From: Rhizobiaceae bacterium
GTDB lineage: Bacteria; Pseudomonadota; Alphaproteobacteria; Rhizobiales; Rhizobiaceae
Assembly (NCBI GenBank): GCA_016742175.1
Contig: JACVCH010000003.1
Span: forward strand, 186,001-250,000
DNA: 64,000 nt
Direction of reading: 5' to 3'
Position 1 is the stretch's first letter; each line of letters starts with the position of its first letter. Below the pieces are notes generated by a model. It was not told the origin of the DNA, made no database searches, and worked only from the letters and a program-made list of their open reading frames with translations. Shown in pieces: positions 56,967-64,000 of this stretch. The position numbers and the translations under genes were made by a program.

Positions 56967-59753
56967 ATGAGCACCAGCTTTGCCAACCGCCATATCGGCC
57001 CCGGCCCCGCCGACCAGCGCGACATGCTGAAGACCTTGGGCGTCACCTCGATCGACACGCTGATCAGCCAGGCCGTGCCGAAATCGATCCGGCTCGAGGC
57101 GCCGCTCGACCTGCCGGCCCCCGCCAGCGAGCAGGAGGCGCTGGCCGAACTCGCAGGGATGATGGACAGGAACGTCGTCGCCAGGAGCTTCATCGGCGCG
57201 GGCTACCACGGAACGCCCGTGCCGCCGGTCATCCAGCGCAATCTCTTCGAGAACCCGGCCTGGTACACGGCCTATACGCCCTATCAGGCCGAGATCAGTC
57301 AGGGGCGGCTGGAGATGCTGTTCCACTTCCAGACGCTGGTGACGGAACTGACCGGCCTGCCGGTTGCGTCCTCCTCGCTGCTGGACGAGGCTACGGCGGT
57401 GGCCGAGGCGGTCGGCATCGCGTTTCGCCATCACCGCATGAAGCGCCTGAAGATCTCGATTGCCGGCGCGCTGCATCCACAGACGCTCGACGTCGTCGAG
57501 ACGCGCGCCGAACCGCTTGGCATGGCGATCGGCTGCGATCCGGTCGATGAGGACACGGCGGCGCTGATCGTGCCGTGGCCGGACACCAACGGCGTCTATG
57601 GCGACCACGAGGACGAGATCGCCAAGGCGAAGAAGGCTGGTGCGGTCGTGATCTTCGTCTCCGATCCGCTCGCGCTGGCGGTCACGCAGACGCCGGCCTC
57701 GCTTGGCGCGGAGATCGCGGTCGGCTCGATGCAGCGCTTCGGCGTTCCGATGGGCAATGGCGGGCCGCACGCGGCCTATTGCGCCGTCGAGGACCGCTTC
57801 ACGCGGCTGATGCCGGGCCGTCTCGTCGGCCAGTCGGTCGATGCCGGCGGGCGCGTCGGCTATCGCCTTGCGCTCCAGACGCGCGAGCAGCACATCCGCC
57901 GTGACAAGGCGACGTCGAACATCTGCACCGCGCAAGCGCTGCTGGCCAACATGGCAGCGGCCTATGCGGTCTGGCACGGGCCGGAAGGCTTGCAGGAGAT
58001 CGCGAGCCGCATCCATGGCTTCGCGGCGCGGCTTCATGCCGGGCTGAAGGCCAAGGGCATTGAGGTCGCGGGCGACCGGTTCTTCGACACGGTGACCGTG
58101 ACGACGAAGCACGCCGAGGCGATCGTCGAGAAGACGATGGAGCGTGGGCTTTGGCTGCGCGACTTCGAGGACGGCCGGATCGGCATCAGCTTCGACGAGA
58201 CCTCGACCGAGGCCGACCTTGCCGCCATCGCCGACCTCTTCGGCGTCAAGCTGCCGGAGGAGGCGCAGGCGCGGCTGCCGGGCAAGCGTTCCGGCTCGTT
58301 CATGAGCCAGCCGGTCTTCCACGAGAACCGGTCCGAGACGGAGATGATGCGCTTCCTGCGCCGCCTCGCCGACAAGGACCTCGCGCTCGACCGGGCAATG
58401 ATCCCGCTCGGCTCGTGCACGATGAAGCTCAACGCGGCGGCCGAGATGATGCCGGTGAGTTGGGCCGGCGTCGCAAACCTGCACCCCTTCGCACCAGAGG
58501 GAAGCGCCGAGGGCTACAAGGCGATGTTCGACCAGCTCGAGGCGTGGCTCGCCGAGATCACCGGCTTCGACGCCGTTTCGCTGCAGCCGAATGCCGGCAG
58601 CCAGGGCGAATATGCCGGTCTCCTCGCCATCCGCCGCTATCACCGGGCGCGTGGCGACGAAAAGCGCACCGTCTGCCTGATCCCCTCCTCCGCCCACGGC
58701 ACCAACCCGGCCAGCGCCTCGATGGCGGGGATGGACATCGTCGTGGTCAAATGCACGGATCACGGCGACGTCGATTTCGACGACCTGAAGGCGAAGGCCG
58801 ACCAGCATGCGGACAGGCTGGCGGCGCTGATGCTGACCTATCCCTCGACGCATGGCGTGTTCGAGGAAGGCGTGCGCGACATCTGCAAGATCGTCCACGA
58901 CCATGGCGGGCAGGTCTATTTCGACGGCGCCAATCTGAATGCGATGGTCGGGCTCGCGCGGCCGGGCGATCTCGGCGCGGACGTCTGCCACATGAATTTG
59001 CACAAGACGTTCTGCATTCCACATGGCGGCGGCGGCCCCGGCATCGGGCCGATCGGCGTCAAGGCGCATCTGGCGAAGTTCCTGCCCGGCCATGTCGCCG
59101 ACGGCTCGCGCCATGCCGTGGCGGCTGCGCCCTTCGGCTCGGCGTCGATCCTGCCGATCACCTGGATGTATATCCGGATGATGGGCGCCCCGGGCCTCAA
59201 GCGCGCGACGGAACTCGCGATCCTTTCGGCCAACTACATCGCCGAACGGCTGGAGCCGCATTTTCCGGTGCTCTATCGCGGGCGCAACGGGCGCGTCGCG
59301 CATGAGTGCATCCTCGACACGCGAGTGCTGAAGGAGAGCGCCGGCGTTTCGGTCGAGGACATCGCCAAGCGGCTGATCGACTACGGCTTCCACGCGCCCA
59401 CGATGTCGTGGCCCGTCGCGGGAACGCTGATGGTCGAGCCGACGGAATCGGAGCCGAAGGCCGAAGTCGACCGCTTCTGCGACGCGATGATCGCCATCGC
59501 GAAGGAAGCGGCAAAGGTGGCCGAGGGCAAGTGGCCGAAGGACGACAATCCGCTCGTCAACGCCCCTCACCCGGCGATCGACGTTATGGCGACGGACTGG
59601 GCGCACACCTACTCGCGGATCGAGGCGGCGTTCCCGGCCGGCGACGAGAACATGGCGTCCAAATACTGGCCGCCCGTCTCGCGCATCGACAATGTCGCGG
59701 GCGACCGCAACCTCGTCTGCTCGTGTCCGCCGATGGAGGCGCTCGCCAGTTAA
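56967..59753 (+). CDS. gcvP: Glycine dehydrogenase (decarboxylating), P protein
   Basis: A 928-aa single-chain PLP enzyme, the homodimeric form with fused GcvPA/GcvPB halves. The N-terminal half starts [17 protein letters not shown], with [30 protein letters not shown]. In the C-terminal half the PLP Lys is in [22 protein letters not shown] (about residue 677). CGGAGAGCACCG precedes the ATG. Third gene of the riboswitch-controlled operon. Its last 4 nt overlap the convergent GGDEF gene. Confidence 0.97.
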   Translation: MSTSFANRHIGPGPADQRDMLKTLGVTSIDTLISQAVPKSIRLEAPLDLPAPASEQEALAELAGMMDRNVVARSFIGAGYHGTPVPPVIQRNLFENPAWYTAYTPYQAEISQGRLEMLFHFQTLVTELTGLPVASSSLLDEATAVAEAVGIAFRHHRMKRLKISIAGALHPQTLDVVETRAEPLGMAIGCDPVDEDTAALIVPWPDTNGVYGDHEDEIAKAKKAGAVVIFVSDPLALAVTQTPASLGAEIAVGSMQRFGVPMGNGGPHAAYCAVEDRFTRLMPGRLVGQSVDAGGRVGYRLALQTREQHIRRDKATSNICTAQALLANMAAAYAVWHGPEGLQEIASRIHGFAARLHAGLKAKGIEVAGDRFFDTVTVTTKHAEAIVEKTMERGLWLRDFEDGRIGISFDETSTEADLAAIADLFGVKLPEEAQARLPGKRSGSFMSQPVFHENRSETEMMRFLRRLADKDLALDRAMIPLGSCTMKLNAAAEMMPVSWAGVANLHPFAPEGSAEGYKAMFDQLEAWLAEITGFDAVSLQPNAGSQGEYAGLLAIRRYHRARGDEKRTVCLIPSSAHGTNPASASMAGMDIVVVKCTDHGDVDFDDLKAKADQHADRLAALMLTYPSTHGVFEEGVRDICKIVHDHGGQVYFDGANLNAMVGLARPGDLGADVCHMNLHKTFCIPHGGGGPGIGPIGVKAHLAKFLPGHVADGSRHAVAAAPFGSASILPITWMYIRMMGAPGLKRATELAILSANYIAERLEPHFPVLYRGRNGRVAHECILDTRVLKESAGVSVEDIAKRLIDYGFHAPTMSWPVAGTLMVEPTESEPKAEVDRFCDAMIAIAKEAAKVAEGKWPKDDNPLVNAPHPAIDVMATDWAHTYSRIEAAFPAGDENMASKYWPPVSRIDNVAGDRNLVCSCPPMEALAS

Positions 59754-60895
59754 CCGGCGAGCCGCGCGATCTCGATGCGGTTACGGCCGGAATTCTTGGC
59801 CGCATAGAGCGCCTCGTCGGCGCGCGCGATGAGCGCGTCGACGCCCGGCCGCGCATCGTCGCCAAAGACGATGCCGGCACTGGCCGTGCAGCGGAAGGCG
59901 CGGCCCCTGGCCTCGAAGGTCTCGGCCGCAAGCATGGCGCAGACCCGGCGGACGGTTGCGGCCGCCTGGTCGTCGGTCACGCGCGGCATGACGAGGGCGA
60001 ATTCCTCGCCGCCGAGGCGCGCGGCGATGTCGCGCCCACGCTTGCCTTGGTCGAGGATGCGGGCGAAATCGCAGAGCACGGCATCGCCCGCGGCATGGCC
60101 GTGCGTGTCGTTGACGCTCTTGAAATGATCGAGGTCGAAGATCGCGACGGCCGCGAACGGACCGTAGGTCTGGCCGGCGGTCATCTGCGCCAGGCCCCGG
60201 CGATTGAGGAGGCCGGTCAGCGGATCGGTGATCGCCTCGGCCTTGTGGAGCTGGGCAAGCCGCGTCTGGTCGAGCGCGATGGAGAGCGCGCCGGCGCCGG
60301 TCATCGCGAGGATCGCGACCACGATGTTGACGCGCTCGGCCCAGTTCTCCGGCACGCCGCCCAGCGTCCATTGCTGGCCGAAGAGCAGCACGAGGCCGCA
60401 GGACGCAAAGGACAGCGCGGCCAGATGATAGAGACCGGCCATCAGCGCCAGCGCCGTCGGCGCTTCGCGCCGGTGACGGAAATAGACATGGCCGGACATG
60501 GTCAGGAGGATGGCGGCCGCGAAATTCTGGACGATGAAGGCGATGCCGTCATAGCCGAGCGCCAGCGGCGGAAGGGCGAGGCCGAGCGAGATCAGCGAGG
60601 TGACCGCGACACGGTTGAGCGAGGGGTTCTGCTGCACGAACTGGTGCGCCGCGCCATGGATGATCGACAGGCCGAGCGGCAGCAGCGCCACGACGAAGGC
60701 GCCGATGACCGGATGCGGGTTCTCGGCGTAGAGCGTGTAGGCAAGGACATGGGCGACGAGCGTCAGGACCCCGAGCGACCATGTCAGCTTGAAGGAATCG
60801 CGCTTGGCCGTGAGCCAGAAGCCCATCATCGTCGCGGCGAGGCAGATGCCGGAAATCGCGGTGGCGAGCAGTAGCGATGCGTAATTGACCGTCAC
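59750..60895 (-). CDS. Membrane diguanylate cyclase
   Basis: A 381-aa protein with six or seven N-terminal transmembrane segments (residues 1-200) and a GGDEF domain (about 215-381): [23 protein letters not shown], the catalytic [11 protein letters not shown], and the I-site R-G-R-D five residues before GGEEF, so it should be active and product-inhibited. No EAL or other sensory domain. The start is a GTG (60893-60895). It stands alone, divergent from parE. Confidence 0.88.
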   Translation of the reverse strand: MTVNYASLLLATAISGICLAATMMGFWLTAKRDSFKLTWSLGVLTLVAHVLAYTLYAENPHPVIGAFVVALLPLGLSIIHGAAHQFVQQNPSLNRVAVTSLISLGLALPPLALGYDGIAFIVQNFAAAILLTMSGHVYFRHRREAPTALALMAGLYHLAALSFASCGLVLLFGQQWTLGGVPENWAERVNIVVAILAMTGAGALSIALDQTRLAQLHKAEAITDPLTGLLNRRGLAQMTAGQTYGPFAAVAIFDLDHFKSVNDTHGHAAGDAVLCDFARILDQGKRGRDIAARLGGEEFALVMPRVTDDQAAATVRRVCAMLAAETFEARGRAFRCTASAGIVFGDDARPGVDALIARADEALYAAKNSGRNRIEIARLAG

Positions 60896-60943
60896 TCCCC
60901 ACCTCCGACGCCCATTGCCATTGGCGATGCTTAACTGTGAAAC

Positions 60944-60981
60944 GTTTTCATTGAATTACTTTCAATGGCGCGATTGAAAAC
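60944..60981. promoter_or_regulatory. Nested palindrome upstream of parE
   Basis: GTTTTCA (60944-60950) pairs with TGAAAAC (60975-60981), and inside it CATTGAA (60949-60955) pairs with TTCAATG (60961-60967) across TTACT. The AT-rich element lies in the 229-nt divergent region (60896-61124). Just beside it TGAAACGTTTTCA (60938-60950) is itself nearly palindromic. It looks like an operator cluster; no T tract for a terminator. I could not assign promoters for either gene with confidence. Confidence 0.5.
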
Positions 60982-61124
60982 TTGCGGCCCGACTTGCCTG
61001 TGGACGAATCGGGAACGCGCCCCTTCATTTTTGCCGCGATCTCCTGCATTAGAAGGCCCCCGGCTATGATGACAGCCCTGCGAGCACCCTCGATCTGATT
61101 CGCAAACGGACCAACCTGCCGCCC

Positions 61125-63188
61125 ATGGACGACAACAACGACCTCTTCGGCGACCTCGCCGCCTCGACGCCGGCCAAGCCCGCGGCGCGTCCCGTCGACC
61201 CGATCGTCGCCGCCGCCAAGCGCGCGGCGCCACAGGCGGCCGTTGCGACGAAGGATGCCAGCGACGGCTACAGCGCTGCCGACATCGAGGTGCTGGAAGG
61301 GCTGGAGCCGGTGCGCCGGCGGCCGGGCATGTATATCGGCGGCACCGATGAAAAGGCGCTGCACCACCTCTTCGCCGAAGTGATCGACAATTCGATGGAC
61401 GAGGCGGTGGCCGGCCACGCGACCTTCATCGAGGTCGAGCTTTCGGCCGATGGCTTCCTGTCGGTGACCGACAACGGCCGCGGCATCCCGGTCGACCCGC
61501 ACCCGAAATTCAAGGACAAGTCCGCGCTCGAAGTCATCATGACGACGCTGCATGCGGGCGGAAAGTTCGACTCGAAGGTCTACGAGACCTCGGGCGGCCT
61601 GCACGGCGTCGGCGTCTCCGTCGTCAACGCGCTCTCGGACGATCTCGAAGTCGAAGTCGCGCGCGGGCGCAAGCTCTACCGCCAGCGCTTTTCGCGCGGC
61701 ATTCCGCAAGGCGGGCTGGAATTTCTGGGCGACGTGCAGAACCGGCGCGGCACGAAGGTGCGTTTCCATCCCGACGCGCAGATCTTCGGCGCCAATGCGC
61801 GCTTCGAGCCCGCGCGGCTCTACAAGATGGCGCGTTCCAAGGCCTATCTCTTCGGCGGCGTCGAAATTCGCTGGTCGTGTGATCCGGCGCTGATCGGCGA
61901 GAAGGACAAGACGCCGGACAAGGCGACGTTCCATTTTCCGGGCGGGCTGAAGGACTATCTCCTCGCCTCGCTCGGCACCGAATACCAGGTCACGCGCGAG
62001 CCCTTCGCCGGCAAGAGCGAAAAGTCGAACGGGCACGGCTCGCTCGAATGGGCCGTCACCTGGCATGGCGGCGACGGCTTCCTCAACTCCTACTGCAACA
62101 CGATCCCGACGCCCGAGGGCGGCACGCACGAGACGGGGCTGCGCAATGCGCTGCTGCGGGGCCTGCGCGCCTATGCCGAGCTGACCGGCAACAAGCGCGC
62201 ATCGATCGTCACCTCCGAGGACGTGATGATCTCGGCGGCCGGCATGCTGTCGGTCTTCATCCGCGAGCCTGAATTCGTCGGCCAGACCAAGGATAGGCTC
62301 GCGACCGGCGAAGCGCAGCGCATCGTCGAAAACGCGGTGCGCGATCCGTTCGACCACTGGCTCGCTGATAATCCGCAGGAAGCCTCGAAGCTTCTGGAGT
62401 GGGTGATTGCGCGCGCCGACGAGCGCGTTAAGCGACGCCAGGAAAAGGAAGTCAGCCGCAAGAGCGCGGTGCGCAAGCTGCGCCTTCCCGGCAAGCTGGC
62501 CGACTGCACGCAGAACGCGGCGGCGGGCGCGGAACTCTTCATCGTCGAGGGCGACTCGGCCGGCGGTTCGGCCAAGCAGGCGCGCGACCGGGCGAGCCAG
62601 GCCGTGCTGCCGCTGCGCGGCAAGATCCTGAACGTGGCGAGTGCCGGGCGCGAGAAGCTGACCGCCAACCAGCAGATCGCCGACCTGATCCAGGCGCTCG
62701 GCTGCGGCACGCGGTCGAAGTATCGCGAGGAGGATCTGCGCTACGACCGCGTGATCATCATGACCGACGCGGATGTCGACGGCGCGCACATCGCCTCGCT
62801 GCTGATCACCTTCTTCTATCAGGAAATGCCGGAGCTCGTGCGCGGCGGGCATCTCTACATGGCCGTGCCGCCTCTCTACAAGCTGACGCAGGGCGGCAAG
62901 ACGATGTACGCGCGGGATGACGCGCATAAGGATGAACTGATGCGCACCGAGTTCACCGGGCGCGGCAAGGTCGAGCTCGGCCGGTTCAAGGGCCTCGGCG
63001 AGATGCTGGCGAGCCAGCTCAAGGAAACGACGATGGACAAGCGCAAGCGCACGTTGTTGCGCGTCGAGGTCCATGAGAGCGAGGACGCGACCAAGGCGTC
63101 CATGGATGCGCTGATGGGTACCAAGCCCGAACTGCGCTTCCGCTTCATCCAGGACAATGCCGAGTTTGCCGGGGAACTGGATATCTAG
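61125..63188 (+). CDS. parE: DNA topoisomerase IV subunit B
   Basis: A 687-aa type II topoisomerase ATPase subunit. It starts MDDNNDLFGDLAAS, as alphaproteobacterial ParE does. The GHKL ATPase has EVIDNSMDEAVAGHA, VTDNGRGIPVDPHP and YETSGGLHGVGVSVVNAL. Toprim has ELFIVEGDSAGGSAKQARDRASQAVLPLRGKILNV and IIMTDADVDGAHIASLL. The length and the QARDR after the EGDS motif favour ParE over GyrB. The stop overlaps the DUF2336 gene by a CTAG. Confidence 0.95.
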   Translation: MDDNNDLFGDLAASTPAKPAARPVDPIVAAAKRAAPQAAVATKDASDGYSAADIEVLEGLEPVRRRPGMYIGGTDEKALHHLFAEVIDNSMDEAVAGHATFIEVELSADGFLSVTDNGRGIPVDPHPKFKDKSALEVIMTTLHAGGKFDSKVYETSGGLHGVGVSVVNALSDDLEVEVARGRKLYRQRFSRGIPQGGLEFLGDVQNRRGTKVRFHPDAQIFGANARFEPARLYKMARSKAYLFGGVEIRWSCDPALIGEKDKTPDKATFHFPGGLKDYLLASLGTEYQVTREPFAGKSEKSNGHGSLEWAVTWHGGDGFLNSYCNTIPTPEGGTHETGLRNALLRGLRAYAELTGNKRASIVTSEDVMISAAGMLSVFIREPEFVGQTKDRLATGEAQRIVENAVRDPFDHWLADNPQEASKLLEWVIARADERVKRRQEKEVSRKSAVRKLRLPGKLADCTQNAAAGAELFIVEGDSAGGSAKQARDRASQAVLPLRGKILNVASAGREKLTANQQIADLIQALGCGTRSKYREEDLRYDRVIIMTDADVDGAHIASLLITFFYQEMPELVRGGHLYMAVPPLYKLTQGGKTMYARDDAHKDELMRTEFTGRGKVELGRFKGLGEMLASQLKETTMDKRKRTLLRVEVHESEDATKASMDALMGTKPELRFRFIQDNAEFAGELDI

Positions 63189-64000
63189 GCGGCGATCCGA
63201 ACGGATTCGACAGCAGCCGAGCGCATCGCGTCGGCCTGGACCTGGCGAAGCAGGCTGACGATCGGGCCGGTCTGCGAAGAATTCTCTTCGCCCATCGCAT
63301 CGATCATCGCCTGGCTCGCCTCGCGGACGCCGGCGATCCGGTCGCCGCGCGCAACGGCGCGCCAGACATGGATGGCGCCGACGAGCGGCCGGTGGATCGT
63401 CGCGGCGAGGCCGGCCTTGTCGAAGAGGGCTGCAATGGCAAGGTCGCGCCCCGAGACGAGGATCGTGCGCACGCGCTCCTGCGGGACCGACGACAGATGC
63501 GCGACGAGATGGACGAAGAACTCCATCCGGCCGAGCGCCATGCAGCGCAGGACGAAGGCGGTGGTGAGATGTCCCGCTTCGCGCAGGCGCGCGACGAGTT
63601 CGGACATTTCAGCCGGCCGCGCGCCTTCGACGAGCGCGAGGGTCGAGCGGGCGCAGGCATCGCGGGCGACGCGCACCGCGCGCTCCTGACCGATCATGGC
63701 CTTGACGAAGGGCGACTGGCTGAGGACATCGCCGATGCTGGCGAGGAGCCGGTGGCGGCAATCCACGGGCAGCCGCGCCTGGCGGATCAGGATCTCGCGC
63801 AGTTCGGGATTGCAGCCGAAGCGTTCGACCATCTGGCGGAAACCGGACGGCAGGATTTCGGCATCGTCGTTGCGGGCGAGTTCGATGACGGCATCACGCG
63901 GTCCGAAGGCCGAAAGCGTTGCGGTGACACCGGGAGTGAGCCCTGCCCGCCGTGCGATCACAGTCTGTCCGCGCCCGTCGAGCGTGGCGACGAGTTCGAC
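63185..64000 (-). CDS. DUF2336 family protein, 5' end outside window
   Basis: The last 271 codons of a protein made mostly of repeated helices, which enters from the right edge in an open frame (reading VELVATLDGRGQTV before IARRAG). Signatures of DUF2336 are VIELARNDDAEILPSGFRQMVERFGCNPELREILIRQARLPVDCRHRLL. Function is unknown. No membrane segment is seen in this part. Confidence 0.78.
   Translation of the reverse strand, partial: VELVATLDGRGQTVIARRAGLTPGVTATLSAFGPRDAVIELARNDDAEILPSGFRQMVERFGCNPELREILIRQARLPVDCRHRLLASIGDVLSQSPFVKAMIGQERAVRVARDACARSTLALVEGARPAEMSELVARLREAGHLTTAFVLRCMALGRMEFFVHLVAHLSSVPQERVRTILVSGRDLAIAALFDKAGLAATIHRPLVGAIHVWRAVARGDRIAGVREASQAMIDAMGEENSSQTGPIVSLLRQVQADAMRSAAVESVRIAA

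Overview
The window is high-GC chromosomal DNA from an alphaproteobacterium, almost certainly of the order Hyphomicrobiales (Rhizobiales) and probably close to the Phyllobacteriaceae or Brucellaceae; the genus cannot be fixed from sequence alone. The reasons are the divK-pleD pair, an EipB (DUF1849) envelope protein, phasin, DUF1489, DUF3572, DUF599, DUF2336 and DUF6105 family proteins, GatCA, an AidB-type acyl-CoA dehydrogenase, a GTTC-N7-GTTC LexA box of the alphaproteobacterial type, and the rhizobial order pyrB-pyrC'-plsY-dprA / topA-rnr. Coding density is very high, with many ATGA overlaps. I see no insertion sequence, prophage, plasmid gene, CRISPR array, rRNA or tRNA, and no biosynthetic or defence cluster: this is core chromosome, so the interest lies in regulation, RNA and protein details.

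Layout. 1-4.6 kb: a leftward translation and envelope operon rpsB-tsf-pyrH-frr-uppS-cdsA with its promoter and leader. 4.6-10.7 kb: eipB, then rightward RidA, GDPD, FemAB-like and HIT genes, then leftward PAP2 and AzlCD. 10.8-14.3 kb: clpS-clpA and a phasin gene with a clear promoter/operator. 14.4-21.4 kb: a DD-carboxypeptidase with a SPOR domain, a membrane J-domain/VWA pair, DUF1489, sdaA, a tiny membrane protein, DUF599 and YdcF. 21.4-28.6 kb: gatC-GNAT-gatA, UPF0173, ruvX, two small membrane proteins, an AEC transporter and aidB. 28.8-32.8 kb: pyrB-pyrC'-plsY-dprA. 33.2-40.9 kb: topA-rnr-DUF983-NUDIX-MFS and rpmG. 41-46.7 kb: a probable sRNA locus, pleD, divK, DUF3572, HAD, GNAT, LexA-controlled dinB and a secreted protein. 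46.7-50.2 kb: dnaE. 50.3-54.7 kb: the formaldehyde detoxification genes frmA and fghA separated by three cargo genes. 54.8-59.8 kb: an XRE regulator, a tandem glycine riboswitch and gcvTHP. 59.7-64 kb: a membrane diguanylate cyclase, parE and the start-truncated DUF2336 gene.

Functional links. FrmA and FghA are consecutive steps of glutathione-dependent formaldehyde oxidation. The glycine riboswitch controls the cleavage system, and SdaA drains the linked serine pool. DivK and PleD are consecutive parts of the polar differentiation pathway, and the second diguanylate cyclase at 59.8-60.9 kb adds to c-di-GMP synthesis. PyrB is followed by a dihydroorotase-like protein lacking its metal ligands, which fits a structural partner of ATCase, not an enzyme. 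The most noteworthy observations are this pseudo-dihydroorotase, a minus-strand hairpin RNA with a CCUCCU loop between rpmG and pleD, a phasin promoter carrying PhaR-type operators, the LexA-controlled dinB promoter, and three different families of nested intergenic palindromes.
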